Below are positions 7,679-15,071 of a DNA stretch of 48,459 nt, one piece after another. Made by a program: the position numbers and the translations under genes. The notes under the pieces are model-generated. The model was not told where the DNA came from, did no database searches, and was given only the letters and a program-made list of their open reading frames with translations. The stretch is from Deltaproteobacteria bacterium (lineage in GTDB: Bacteria; Desulfobacterota; BSN033; UBA1163): positions 1 through 48,459 of the forward strand of contig JAGXTA010000174.1 of the NCBI GenBank assembly GCA_018333535.1. Reading direction: 5' to 3'. Within the stretch, counting starts at the first letter, position 1, and each line of letters starts with the position of its first letter.

Positions 7679-8830
7679 TCAACATTCTGGAGCTATTTCT
7701 CTGAAGATACTCATCATCCGGTCGAAATTAATCCTGTCGGAATATTGTTCCGCTCTCTTCCCTTCTTGAAGCAAGGGAGGTCTTTTCACCCCGCTTTCAA
7801 GAAAATATCGAATTGCTTCTTTCAACTCTTTTAGGTTCGTTGGATCTCTAATCACCCTTCCCTCTTCCGAACGGATCACACCACTTGCGCCATTGGAGAA
7901 AGTGGTGATTACCGGAACTCCGCTGGCCAGGGCTTCTAACACGGTGAGCGAACAGGCATCATAAAAGGTAGGATGCACAAGGAGATCAGCGGCTCCATAA
8001 TATTTTTCCGGCTCGTCGGTTGAACCGGCAAAGATAACCTCTTTAGAGAGACCCAATGTTTTAGCTAAACGGAGATAAGGTTTCTGGCGATCCCTTCCCA
8101 AAATCAAGAGTCGAAAAGGGGGAGCCTCCTCCCCTTTCACCCTGGCCAGCGCTCTTATCAAAAAACTCAGCCCTTTCATTCGGAAATTGTTCGAGACGAA
8201 GAGGAGCATCATTTCCTCTCCGATCTCGTGCCTCTTCCTAATCTCCTGCCGATATTGACGATTCCTCGGATGAAAGCGTTCGATATCAACTCCGTTGTAA
8301 ATCACATCGATCTGATCCTGAGAGAGTCCATACCAATGAACCATATCCTGTTTCACCATATCCGAGATGGCCACGATCTTGGAAAAATTCTTTCTTTGAT
8401 AAGGCCTGCCTTCGATCCCAGCGCTTACCCATTGTTTGGGGCTTAACACTCTCCCTAATAGTTTTATTCCCCAGAGAATCGGGTTGCCATAAGCCTGAAG
8501 GCTTCTCCAGAACCATGCCCAATGGACACCGCCGTGAGGTTGGATCACATCTGCCTCCAGGGTGTTTCCAACGCCAAGCGTCACATCATAATTTCCTTTT
8601 TTTATCTCTCTTGTTGCCTTCATGGCGAAGGAGAGAAGACGAAGGCTCTTCGGAAATGGAATCGTTTTCACCCGGTGAAGGGAAATCCCGAGAACCTCTT
8701 CCTCCCAATGTTCTGCATAGACATGGACTTCGTGGCCCTTCTTAGCCATCCGGGTGCAGAGGTCAACAACATATCTTTCCGCGCCTCCCTTGCGCCTGGA
8801 GAAGTTCCTAATGGCTGTGGCGAATTTCAT
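7679..8830 (-). CDS. WaaG-like LPS core glycosyltransferase (GT4)
   Basis: A 383-residue GT-B enzyme. The start MKFATAIRNFSRRKGGAERY is characteristic of the WaaG/RfaG-like group, which adds the first hexose to heptose II of the LPS core. The C-terminal domain shows LLFVSNNFRMKGL, LILGRD and the GT4 signature segment HPTFYDACSLTVLEALASGVPVIT, where the second Glu of EX7E is present (LEALA) and the first position is replaced by the DACSL stretch. Catalysis is on the cytoplasmic side. Its first codons merge with the ATTCG word array upstream (ATTCGATAATATGAAATTCG). The heptosyltransferase genes in the same cluster support the assignment. Confidence 0.85.
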   Translation of the reverse strand: MKFATAIRNFSRRKGGAERYVVDLCTRMAKKGHEVHVYAEHWEEEVLGISLHRVKTIPFPKSLRLLSFAMKATREIKKGNYDVTLGVGNTLEADVIQPHGGVHWAWFWRSLQAYGNPILWGIKLLGRVLSPKQWVSAGIEGRPYQRKNFSKIVAISDMVKQDMVHWYGLSQDQIDVIYNGVDIERFHPRNRQYRQEIRKRHEIGEEMMLLFVSNNFRMKGLSFLIRALARVKGEEAPPFRLLILGRDRQKPYLRLAKTLGLSKEVIFAGSTDEPEKYYGAADLLVHPTFYDACSLTVLEALASGVPVITTFSNGASGVIRSEEGRVIRDPTNLKELKEAIRYFLESGVKRPPLLQEGKRAEQYSDRINFDRMMSIFREIAPEC

Positions 8831-8902
8831 ATTATCGAATTACACGAATGAGATATAATCGAATGTCACGAATGTTAACGAATTACACAAATAAAACCAA
8901 GT
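8831..8902. repeat. ACGAAT word array, arm 3' of the GxxExxY gene
   Basis: Repeated words of the form CGAATTACACGAATG, CGAATGTCACGAATG and CGAATTACACAAAT fill 8835-8890. They are in the opposite orientation to the words at 9280-9385, so the two arrays form inverted arms around the gene between them. Confidence 0.75.
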
Positions 8903-9298
8903 TTACCCCATAACAACTCGTCGATATTCGACTTTGGCTTTTGAAAAATTGACCAGGATGCCCAGTCTGTAACCACTCGCCTTGAGATATGATAACAGTT
9001 GAGCTGTGTGATGAGGTGCAAACCTTTCAACTGTTTTCAATTCCACGACTATTTTGTCCTCAATGATGAGATCAAGCCGATGATTTCCAATCTTCTTTCC
9101 CTTGTAGGTCAAGTCGAAGACCTTTTCCATGTCCACTTTGATCCCTCTGCTTGTGAGCTCCAGCAGTAGTGCCTTTTCATACACAGCCTCAAGAAACCCT
9201 GGCCCGAGTTCTTTGTGAACTTCGAATATTGCTCCCATGATTTGGTACGACAGGTCACGGTATATGATATTCGTGTGATTCGTTCCCATCAGTGTCAT
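8903..9298 (-). CDS. GxxExxY protein (predicted PD-(D/E)XK nuclease-fold)
   Basis: A 131-residue protein with the family-defining GFLEAVY (Gly34, Glu37, Tyr40) and a core compatible with a PD-(D/E)XK nuclease fold: Asp76 in HRLDLIIED and ELK with Glu86 and Lys88. The family (Pfam PDDEXK_3) is widespread but functionally uncharacterised. The gene does not belong to LPS synthesis; it is enclosed by inverted ACGAAT word arrays (8831-8890 and 9280-9385). The words run into the coding sequence, so residues GTNHTN near the N-terminus are repeat-derived. No ribosome site is obvious; a second ATG at 9287-9289 is an equally plausible start. It looks like an inserted cassette between two glycosyltransferases. 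Confidence 0.85.
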   Translation of the reverse strand: MTLMGTNHTNIIYRDLSYQIMGAIFEVHKELGPGFLEAVYEKALLLELTSRGIKVDMEKVFDLTYKGKKIGNHRLDLIIEDKIVVELKTVERFAPHHTAQLLSYLKASGYRLGILVNFSKAKVEYRRVVMG

Positions 9299-9391
9299 TC
9301 GTAATTAAAATATTCGTGTTATTCGCCATCATTCGCGCTATTCGTCATTAAAATATTCGTGCTATTCGTTGCCATTCGTGTTATTTGTTAT
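9270..9391. repeat. ATTCGTG word array, arm 5' of the GxxExxY gene
   Basis: Words such as ATTCGTGTTATTCG, ATTCGCGCTATTCG, ATTCGTGCTATTCG and ATTCGTGTTATTTG recur, separated by ATTAAAAT spacers. They are the reverse complement of the words at 8835-8890. The array overlaps the N-terminal codons of the GxxExxY gene and ends at the stop of the next GT4 gene (9392). Confidence 0.75.
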
Positions 9392-10558
9392 TTACTTCTT
9401 CCACTTCCCAAGCCTGATCATAGTCTCATAAAATTTCTCGATAGCCTCAACTTGGCGGTCCAATCGGAATTCCCGATGGGCCTTCTCATAGGCAGCCCTC
9501 CCCATGGCCGGCCTTCGTTCTGGATGACGGAGCAATTGAAGAGCTGCCTGAGCCAATTTTTCAGGAGTATCTTCCACGACCCATCCAGAGACACCATCTT
9601 CAACCAGTTCAGGCAACATCCCTCGATCGGCCACAAGGGTTGGTTTTCCCATGGCCATGGCCTCTCTCAGGGCACGGGCCGTGCCGTCGGAGCCTGGCAT
9701 TAAGAAGACAAAGATATCCATGCAAGCCAGAGTATCGAGATAATTATCTGTTTGATATCCCCCGATCACTACCCACGGCTCGATGCCAAGTCTCCTCATC
9801 GGTTTGATGACGCTCTCTTCCATCTGGCTCGAACGGCCCACCAGAAGCACTTTGATCTTTGGATATTCTTTAACAATACGTTTCACCGCATCTAAGAAGA
9901 CCTTTGTCCTCCGATACTTCTGGAACCGCGCCACCATTCCGATGACGATCTCATCCTTTCCAATCCCGAACATGGACCTCATGTCCTTGAATTCTCTCTC
10001 AGGATGGTATCGGTCCAGATCTAAGGCAGGGTTGATCTTGCAGACTCTATCATGTGGAAGTCCAAAATGTTTCGCATCCTCTCTTCTCGCCCGATCAGAG
10101 AAAGTGATCATCCCGTCGGTCAGTTTCGAGATGAGGAGACGATTTCCTGGGTGAGGGCTGATCGGATCCCGTTTATGATCGGTCCGGACAACAACGACAG
10201 AAGTATTTGACCTTCTGGCGGCAACTCCCCCCAGAATATGGTCGTGAGATTGATGGACATTCAGCACGTCCACATTTTCTGCGCGGAGGTAATCGGTAAG
10301 GTCCATAATATCAGAGAGAGTATCCTTGATCGAAGAAGGGGAATAAAATTTCAGGGGGCGGTTCAAACGAAACCGGTCAGTTGCACGAACACTTCTTTCC
10401 AGAACCCTTTTTTCTAAACTATCCTCGACAGGAAACGGAGGCTTTCGATAAGCAAGAGTAACATCATGACCTCTTCTCTCCAATTCTTTACAGAGATTCA
10501 CAATCGGTTCAGAGGGCCCTGTCCATTTCCAATCGCTGAAGAGTTGGAGGATTTTCAT
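9392..10558 (-). CDS. Glycosyltransferase family 4
   Basis: A 388-residue GT-B transferase with the complete GT4 layout. The N-terminus is MKILQLFSDWKWTGPSEPIV with the glycine/serine-rich acceptor loop. The donor domain carries VIGMVARFQKYRRTKVFLDA, KVLLVGRSSQ, then FLMPGSDGTARALREAMAMGKPTLVADRG, which holds the donor-binding glutamate region (REAMAMGKP). It is expected to add a hexose or heptose during core assembly. No clear ribosome site precedes the ATG; the frame cannot extend far upstream. The upstream gap (10559-10735) holds GC-rich hairpins. Confidence 0.85.
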   Translation of the reverse strand: MKILQLFSDWKWTGPSEPIVNLCKELERRGHDVTLAYRKPPFPVEDSLEKRVLERSVRATDRFRLNRPLKFYSPSSIKDTLSDIMDLTDYLRAENVDVLNVHQSHDHILGGVAARRSNTSVVVVRTDHKRDPISPHPGNRLLISKLTDGMITFSDRARREDAKHFGLPHDRVCKINPALDLDRYHPEREFKDMRSMFGIGKDEIVIGMVARFQKYRRTKVFLDAVKRIVKEYPKIKVLLVGRSSQMEESVIKPMRRLGIEPWVVIGGYQTDNYLDTLACMDIFVFLMPGSDGTARALREAMAMGKPTLVADRGMLPELVEDGVSGWVVEDTPEKLAQAALQLLRHPERRPAMGRAAYEKAHREFRLDRQVEAIEKFYETMIRLGKWKK

Positions 10559-10584
10559 ATGGTTCAGAGAATAACCCGGTATTC

Positions 10585-10720
10585 CCCTTCTCCCCTAGCG
10601 CCTGCTTGCCCCGCCCTCGGTCGGAACCGGGGCCGGTAGGCGGGGGAGAGGGAGGGGGTGAGGGGGAACAAATCATCTCCACCCCCACCTCAATCCTCCC
10701 CCGTCAGGAAGGGGGAGGAT
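10585..10720. repeat. GC-rich REP-like hairpin cluster
   Basis: Two inverted repeats fill the gap. A broad one has arms near 10585-10620 and 10625-10668 (CCCCGCC...GGCGGGGG). A perfect 10-bp stem is formed by ATCCTCCCCC (10693-10702) and GGGGGAGGAT (10711-10720) with an 8-nt loop. No U-tract follows on the minus strand, so it is listed as a repeat. Confidence 0.6.
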
Positions 10721-10735
10721 AATACTTGGTAGTTT

Positions 10736-11866
10736 TCATGGTTTGTAGATGACGTCACCTTCAGTAAAAGTTTTTATCTGGGTTGCTACCTCATCCATCT
10801 CTGATTCAGTAAGCTCGGGAAAGAATGGGAGAGAGAGCACCTGCTTGGAAAAACGTTCTGTTACCGGGAACTCCCCTCTTTGATATCCCAAATCTTTGTA
10901 TGCTTTCTGGAGATGGATCGGGATAGGATAGTGGATGAGGGTATCGATCCCCTTTCCTTTTAAAAAAACCTGAAGACCATTTCTTCTCTTTGATCTAATA
11001 ACGAAGAAGTGATAGACATGGTGGCTTCCTTTCTTCTCCACCGGACAAACCACCCCTGACCCTTCAAGCTTCTTCTTGTAGATGGAGGCTTTCCTCCTTC
11101 TCTGCTCATTCCATTGATCGAGATACCTCAATTTGACCCGCAGGAGTGCGGCCTGGATTTCATCCAGACGGCTGTTGCCTCCCTTAAGAATATGCTCATA
11201 CTTTTTCTTCTCTCCATAACATCGAAAAAGCCGGAGTTTTTCATAAAGTTTCTTGTCATCCGTAATCACCATGCCGCCGTCTCCGGACCCGCCCAGGTTC
11301 TTCGTTGGATAGAAGCTGAAACAGCCCATGGCTCCGAAGGAACCAACCTTCTTTCTTTTATATTCTGCGCCGTGGGCCTGACAGGCATCCTCGATGATTG
11401 TGAGATCGTAACGGTTGGCAATATCCATAATTCCATCCATGTCTGCAGGAAGGCCATAAAGGTGAACAGGAAGAATAGCTTTGATTGTCTTTCTTTTTCG
11501 TCTCTTCAAAAAGCTCTCCAACGCATTCGGATCCATGTTATAGGTCTTTGGATCGATATCCACGAAGAGAGGTTTTGCTCCTGTGAAAGAGACGGCAAGA
11601 GCGCTGGCGATGAAAGAATTGGCGACGGTGATGACCTCATCGCCTTTCCCGATCCCGGCCGCCTTTAAAGCCAGATAAAGGGCATCCGTGCCGGAGTTGA
11701 CTCCAACGCCAAACCTAACCCCGCAATAACAGGCAAACTCGTCTTCAAAAGCAGAAACCTCCTGGCCGAGAACGAACCGCCCCCTCTCAAAGACCCTTTT
11801 CGTCGCAGAGAGGATCTCGTTCTCAATCTCTTTGTACTGCCTGGTCAAATCGATGAAGGGAACCAT
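10736..11866 (-). CDS. DegT/DnrJ/EryC1/StrS-family sugar aminotransferase
   Basis: A 376-residue PLP enzyme that converts a keto nucleotide sugar to the amino sugar using glutamate as usual donor. The PLP-binding lysine is Lys189 in FSFYPTKNLGGSGDGG; the cofactor-facing aspartate is Asp160 in IIEDACQAHGAE; the phosphate-binding loop is VNSGTDAL near residue 57. Length and motif order are normal. Together with the Gfo/Idh/MocA enzyme of the same cluster it could make a 3-acetamido or 3-amino sugar of the WbpE/WlbC type; the acyltransferase that would complete such a pathway is not in the window. A word array (11875-11965) separates it from the epimerase gene. Confidence 0.9.
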   Translation of the reverse strand: MVPFIDLTRQYKEIENEILSATKRVFERGRFVLGQEVSAFEDEFACYCGVRFGVGVNSGTDALYLALKAAGIGKGDEVITVANSFIASALAVSFTGAKPLFVDIDPKTYNMDPNALESFLKRRKRKTIKAILPVHLYGLPADMDGIMDIANRYDLTIIEDACQAHGAEYKRKKVGSFGAMGCFSFYPTKNLGGSGDGGMVITDDKKLYEKLRLFRCYGEKKKYEHILKGGNSRLDEIQAALLRVKLRYLDQWNEQRRRKASIYKKKLEGSGVVCPVEKKGSHHVYHFFVIRSKRRNGLQVFLKGKGIDTLIHYPIPIHLQKAYKDLGYQRGEFPVTERFSKQVLSLPFFPELTESEMDEVATQIKTFTEGDVIYKP

Positions 11867-11874
11867 TTAAAAAT

Positions 11875-11965
11875 ACCATTGCGGAATGCGGATTGTGGAG
11901 TGCGGAATTTAAAAAACAAACACTGATGGTTTCTATTCCGCATTCCGAATTCCGAAATCCGCATT
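11875..11965. repeat. Inverted word array (word TGCGGAAT)
   Basis: The left arm reads TTGCGGAATGCGGATTG then TGGAGTGCGGAATTT. The right arm (from about 11932) reads ATTCCGCATTCCGAAT then TCCGAAATCCGCATTTT, the reverse complement of the same word with slight variation. The central spacer is about 25 nt and A/T-rich. No gene is seen. Confidence 0.7.
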
Positions 11966-12964
11966 TTATTGCCAGTATTCCTTCTTATATTTTCGGTAGA
12001 ATTCGATCGTCTTCTTAAGCCCTTCGCTCAGATCCGTCTTGGGCGTCCATCCTACGACTTTCCTGACTTTGGAAATGTCCGTATAATAATCCCCTGGCTC
12101 CACTTCCTTCCGCTCTTTTGTAAATTCGGTGAAGGCTACCTTCCCCGAGCCGGCGACCTCTACAATCTTCTTGGCCAGATCGATGAAGCTGATGGGAACG
12201 CCTGTCCCGACATTAAAGACCTCTCCAAAAGCTGTCGGACAAGCAGCCACTTGAAGAAAACAGTCAACGAGATCATCCACATAAAGAAAATCTCTTAAAA
12301 TATGACCATCACCAAAAACGGGAATCACCTCATCATCGATCGCCTTCCTGATAAACCAGTTGAACACACCATACTCATCGTGGGCCATCTGGTGCCGGGG
12401 TCCATAGGTATTGGTAATCCTGAGACAGGTCCCGGAGATATTGTGGACATCGTCGTAGACCAGGACCATCTTCTCTGCAGAGAGGTTGGTCACCGCATAG
12501 ATGCCTTTGGGATTGGTGGGGTGGTCTTCTCCGACGGGAAGTTTTACACTGGCCCCGTATTCCCCTCTTGTCCCCGAAAAGATGACCTTCACTTCCCGAT
12601 TATATTTTCGACACGATTCAAGAAGGACCAGCGTTCCCCGGCAGTTGATGTCCAGGTCCTGAATGGGGTTCCGGATGCTATCCACATGGTTAACCTGACC
12701 CGCCAGATGAAAGATGAAATCCTGATCTTTCACCAGATAGTCCATCGAATGTTCATCCCGGACATCGCTGAAATTGATCTGGATCTGGTCCAGGATCTCC
12801 TTCACATTGAAAAGGTTCCCTCCCAGGCGCGGCATCATATTATCGACGATCGTCACCCTGGCTCCCATTTCCACTAACCGGATGGAGAGATTCGATCCGA
12901 TGAAACCCAATCCCCCTGTCACCAGCGCCCTCTTTCCTTTAAAGGCTTCCTCATAAGGAGTCAT
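11966..12964 (-). CDS. NAD-dependent nucleotide-sugar epimerase/dehydratase (extended SDR)
   Basis: A 332-residue extended short-chain dehydrogenase. The cofactor motif GGLGFIG is at residues 17-23, with acidic Asp41, DVRD near 67-70 and HLAGQ near 86-90. The active-site region is odd: the motif normally read as YxxxK is YAVTN (Tyr156 present, Asn160 in place of lysine), and the preceding Ser/Thr position is SGTRGEYG. The C-terminal substrate domain (VFGDGHILRDFLYVDDLVD) is typical of UDP/GDP/CDP-sugar epimerases. It may be an epimerase with altered proton relay. AGGAGAG precedes the ATG; it overlaps the upstream GT2 gene by 14 nt. Confidence 0.85.
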   Translation of the reverse strand: MTPYEEAFKGKRALVTGGLGFIGSNLSIRLVEMGARVTIVDNMMPRLGGNLFNVKEILDQIQINFSDVRDEHSMDYLVKDQDFIFHLAGQVNHVDSIRNPIQDLDINCRGTLVLLESCRKYNREVKVIFSGTRGEYGASVKLPVGEDHPTNPKGIYAVTNLSAEKMVLVYDDVHNISGTCLRITNTYGPRHQMAHDEYGVFNWFIRKAIDDEVIPVFGDGHILRDFLYVDDLVDCFLQVAACPTAFGEVFNVGTGVPISFIDLAKKIVEVAGSGKVAFTEFTKERKEVEPGDYYTDISKVRKVVGWTPKTDLSEGLKKTIEFYRKYKKEYWQ

Positions 12965-13733
12965 CTTTTCTCTCCTTTTTCAACATACGGACCTCCCAGA
13001 GTTTGGCATATTTGATGAAGACATAGAACATCGTTGAAACGATGATGATCAATCCGGGCAGTCCATCCCGAAATCCGGATTTGAAAAGATATTCTTTGAT
13101 AAAACGGAAAGGGGGATGAAAAAGGAGTTTGAAGAAACTGAACTTCTCTCCGCTTTGGGCCATATCTTCAGCCGCAATCTTCGAGTATTTATCAATCGTC
13201 TGAATCTGATCGGAGATATCCCGATAAGTATAATGGAGATATTTGTTCTTTAAAACGGAGACCTTGCCATCCACCGTGATCTTGGCATGGAGCCCGCCTT
13301 CCCACCTTCCTTTATCCCTCCGGTGGAGCCGTATCTCTCCGTCCGGATACCATCCGCCATACCGAATCCATTTCCCAAGGTAATAGGTCTGACGATAGAC
13401 AAAGAAACCACTCACGCCCTCAGTGCTGTCCCTTAACATCCTTCCAAACTCTTCAACCAACTCCAGAGGGACCTCTTCATCGGCGTCAACGAACATGATC
13501 CATTGCCGTGTGGTCAGATCGGCCGCATACTGATACTGATCGCGATGGCCCTCGAATTCCCTCCGGTAGAGCTTATCCGTGTATCGCTGGCAGATTTCAT
13601 AAGTTCCATCCGTGCTTCCGGAATCAACAACCACCAATTCCTCCGCCCACTGAAGGCTTTTCAGGCATCGCTCAATGGTGCGATGGTTGTTAAAAGTCAG
13701 AACATAGACGGAGATGGGAAGTTTATCAGTCAT
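12951..13733 (-). CDS. KdtX/WaaE-like glycosyltransferase family 2
   Basis: A 260-residue GT2 enzyme resembling the LPS core beta-glucosyltransferases of the KdtX/WaaE group. Motifs are ISVYVLTFNNHRTIERCL, EELVVVDSGSTDGT, and the metal-binding stretch WIMFVDADEEVP; RRDKGRWEGGLHAKI matches the acceptor loop of this group, and the C-terminus has a hydrophobic segment (LPGLIIIVSTMFYVFIKYA). Expected reaction: transfer of a hexose from UDP-sugar to the inner-core heptose. AAGGATAG precedes the ATG. The 14-nt overlap with the epimerase gene places both in one transcript. Confidence 0.85.
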   Translation of the reverse strand: MTDKLPISVYVLTFNNHRTIERCLKSLQWAEELVVVDSGSTDGTYEICQRYTDKLYRREFEGHRDQYQYAADLTTRQWIMFVDADEEVPLELVEEFGRMLRDSTEGVSGFFVYRQTYYLGKWIRYGGWYPDGEIRLHRRDKGRWEGGLHAKITVDGKVSVLKNKYLHYTYRDISDQIQTIDKYSKIAAEDMAQSGEKFSFFKLLFHPPFRFIKEYLFKSGFRDGLPGLIIIVSTMFYVFIKYAKLWEVRMLKKERKDDSL

Positions 13734-13741
13734 CTTATCTA

Positions 13742-13790
13742 TCCTTCATTGTTCTTCGTTCATTGTTCATTGTTCACAATTTGAATCAAT
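13742..13790. repeat. Direct word array (word TTCATTGTTC)
   Basis: TTCATTGTTC, TTCATTGTTC and ATTGTTCACAATTTG follow each other between the GT2 start and the adjacent REP-B element. Only one orientation is clear here. Confidence 0.5.
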
Positions 13791-13797
13791 TTAGCGG

Positions 13798-13900
13798 TTT
13801 GAAATAAACTTGTTAAAATCCCTCCCCACCTCCCTTTTCCAAAGGGAGGAGAAACATTCCCCCCTTTTGATGAAGGGGGATTAGATAACTTTTTTCAAAG
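13798..13900. repeat. REP-B element with inverted outer arms
   Basis: The core comprises CCTCCCTTTTCCAAAGGGAGG and a second hairpin with CCCCCTT...AAGGGGG. Outer arms TTTGAAATAAACTTG (from 13798) and the reverse complement of TAACTTTTTTCAAAG (to 13900) pair imperfectly. The stop codon of the waaF-like gene (13895-13897) lies inside the right arm. Related cores occur at 17760-17845, 25872-26064 and 32782-32925. Confidence 0.65.
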
Positions 13901-15004
13901 AACTAAAGTGTTACTACAATCTAAGCCTCCCAATTTCTTAACAACTACCTCTTCCACCTCATCCACGGTGATCCCTTCCATGCACCGGTGGTCCGTAGGG
14001 CAGACTCTTTTAAAACAGGGACTGCATGAAACCTCCTGTTTCACAACTGTATGGCCATCTCCCCAGGGACCTGTGGCAACCGGGTCTGTCGAGCCGAAGA
14101 TGGCCACAACAGGAGTTCCTACTGCCGAAGCCACATGCATCGTTCCGGTGTCATTCGAAATCAGAAGACGGCACTGTTCCAGAAGGGCGGCTAATTGAAG
14201 GAGACGGGTCTTACCTGTGAAATCAATTCCTCCGCCTCCTAAATTTTTCAAGATTTCGTCAGCCATGTTCCGCTCTTCCGCTCTCCCAAAAATAAGCGCA
14301 GTCGCCTTCCATTTCTTGGAGAGCCTTCTTCCTAATTCAGCAAATCGATCTGGATGCCAGCATTTGGCCAACCCGTAAGCGGCTCCCGGATTGATGCCGA
14401 TCAATGGCCTTCCATCCAAAAGTCCCCGTCCTTTTAAAACCTCTTCAGCCCATTTTCTATCCTCTTCTCCGAGGTGGAGACGAGGGGAAGCAAAATCGTT
14501 CATCTTCCCAAAGGGTCCCAGCAGTTCTTGATAATAGTGAACCCGATGGATGCGAAGCATTTCTTCCCTTCGAGGAATCCCATGAGTGAGCAAGAAAGAC
14601 CTCCCTTCGTCTTTGTAACCCACCCGGATCGGGATTCCGACCAAAAACATCTGGAAAGCGGAACGAAAGGACCTCGGAAGGATAAGTCCCAGATCAAATT
14701 TCTTTTTCTTTAATGAACGGCTGACCTTGAGATCTTCAAAAATGGACCTGACGCCTTTCCTTTTCTCAAAAGGGATGATCTCATCCACAAAGGGAGAGGT
14801 CTTCCACAAATCGGCCAGATGGCTTGGGACAAGAATAGAAACCCTGGAGTTGGGAAAACGTCTCTTCAATGCTTCGAGGGTCGGATAGGTGAGAATGGTG
14901 TCCCCTACCCAGTTCACCCCTCGCACCAAGATACGATTCACATTGCTGAAATCTGATTTCAACGCTCTTTCCTTTTCCTGCTTAAAAGGGGACAGGCTTA
15001 ACAT
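13895..15004 (-). CDS. waaF: LPS heptosyltransferase II (GT9)
   Basis: A GT9 heptosyltransferase that adds the second L-glycero-D-manno-heptose to the inner core. The N-terminal signature ILVRGVNWVGDTILTYPTL is the WaaF form, and the C-terminal donor domain contains INPGAAYGLAKCW, LISNDTGTMHVASAVGTPVVAIFGSTDP and CSPCFKRVCP, all typical. Length (up to 369 residues) is slightly above normal because about 20 residues precede the conserved start. The ATG at 15002-15004 lies in the loop of a perfect 12-bp hairpin (14984-15016), so the first codons may be repeat-derived and a later start is possible. The waaC-like gene is 67 nt upstream. Confidence 0.9.
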   Translation of the reverse strand: MLSLSPFKQEKERALKSDFSNVNRILVRGVNWVGDTILTYPTLEALKRRFPNSRVSILVPSHLADLWKTSPFVDEIIPFEKRKGVRSIFEDLKVSRSLKKKKFDLGLILPRSFRSAFQMFLVGIPIRVGYKDEGRSFLLTHGIPRREEMLRIHRVHYYQELLGPFGKMNDFASPRLHLGEEDRKWAEEVLKGRGLLDGRPLIGINPGAAYGLAKCWHPDRFAELGRRLSKKWKATALIFGRAEERNMADEILKNLGGGGIDFTGKTRLLQLAALLEQCRLLISNDTGTMHVASAVGTPVVAIFGSTDPVATGPWGDGHTVVKQEVSCSPCFKRVCPTDHRCMEGITVDEVEEVVVKKLGGLDCSNTLVL

Positions 15005-15016
15005 CTGTCCCCTTTT
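14984..15016 (-). repeat. Perfect 12-bp hairpin with the waaF start codon in its loop
   Basis: AAAAGGGGACAG (14984-14995) and CTGTCCCCTTTT (15005-15016) are exactly complementary, with a 9-nt loop containing the ATG. On the minus strand the stem ends in TTTT, so it could also act as a weak terminator or attenuator between the two heptosyltransferase genes. Confidence 0.65.
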
Positions 15017-15071
15017 GATATCTCTTTTTAAATTATTCTATCCAATCTTTAAAGTCAATAACAAAATATTT

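Noticed and set aside
8903-9298. Toxin or LPS gene for the GxxExxY ORF
   Set aside because: Its motifs match the GxxExxY/PDDEXK_3 family, it has no antitoxin-like partner, and it bears no relation to glycan enzymes.
10693-10720. Strong hairpin as transcription terminator of the DegT gene
   Set aside because: No U-tract follows the stem on the minus strand.
11114-11668. A 184-codon open frame on the plus strand opposite the DegT gene
   Set aside because: It lies wholly antisense to a clear aminotransferase, has no recognisable domain or ribosome site, and is expected by chance.
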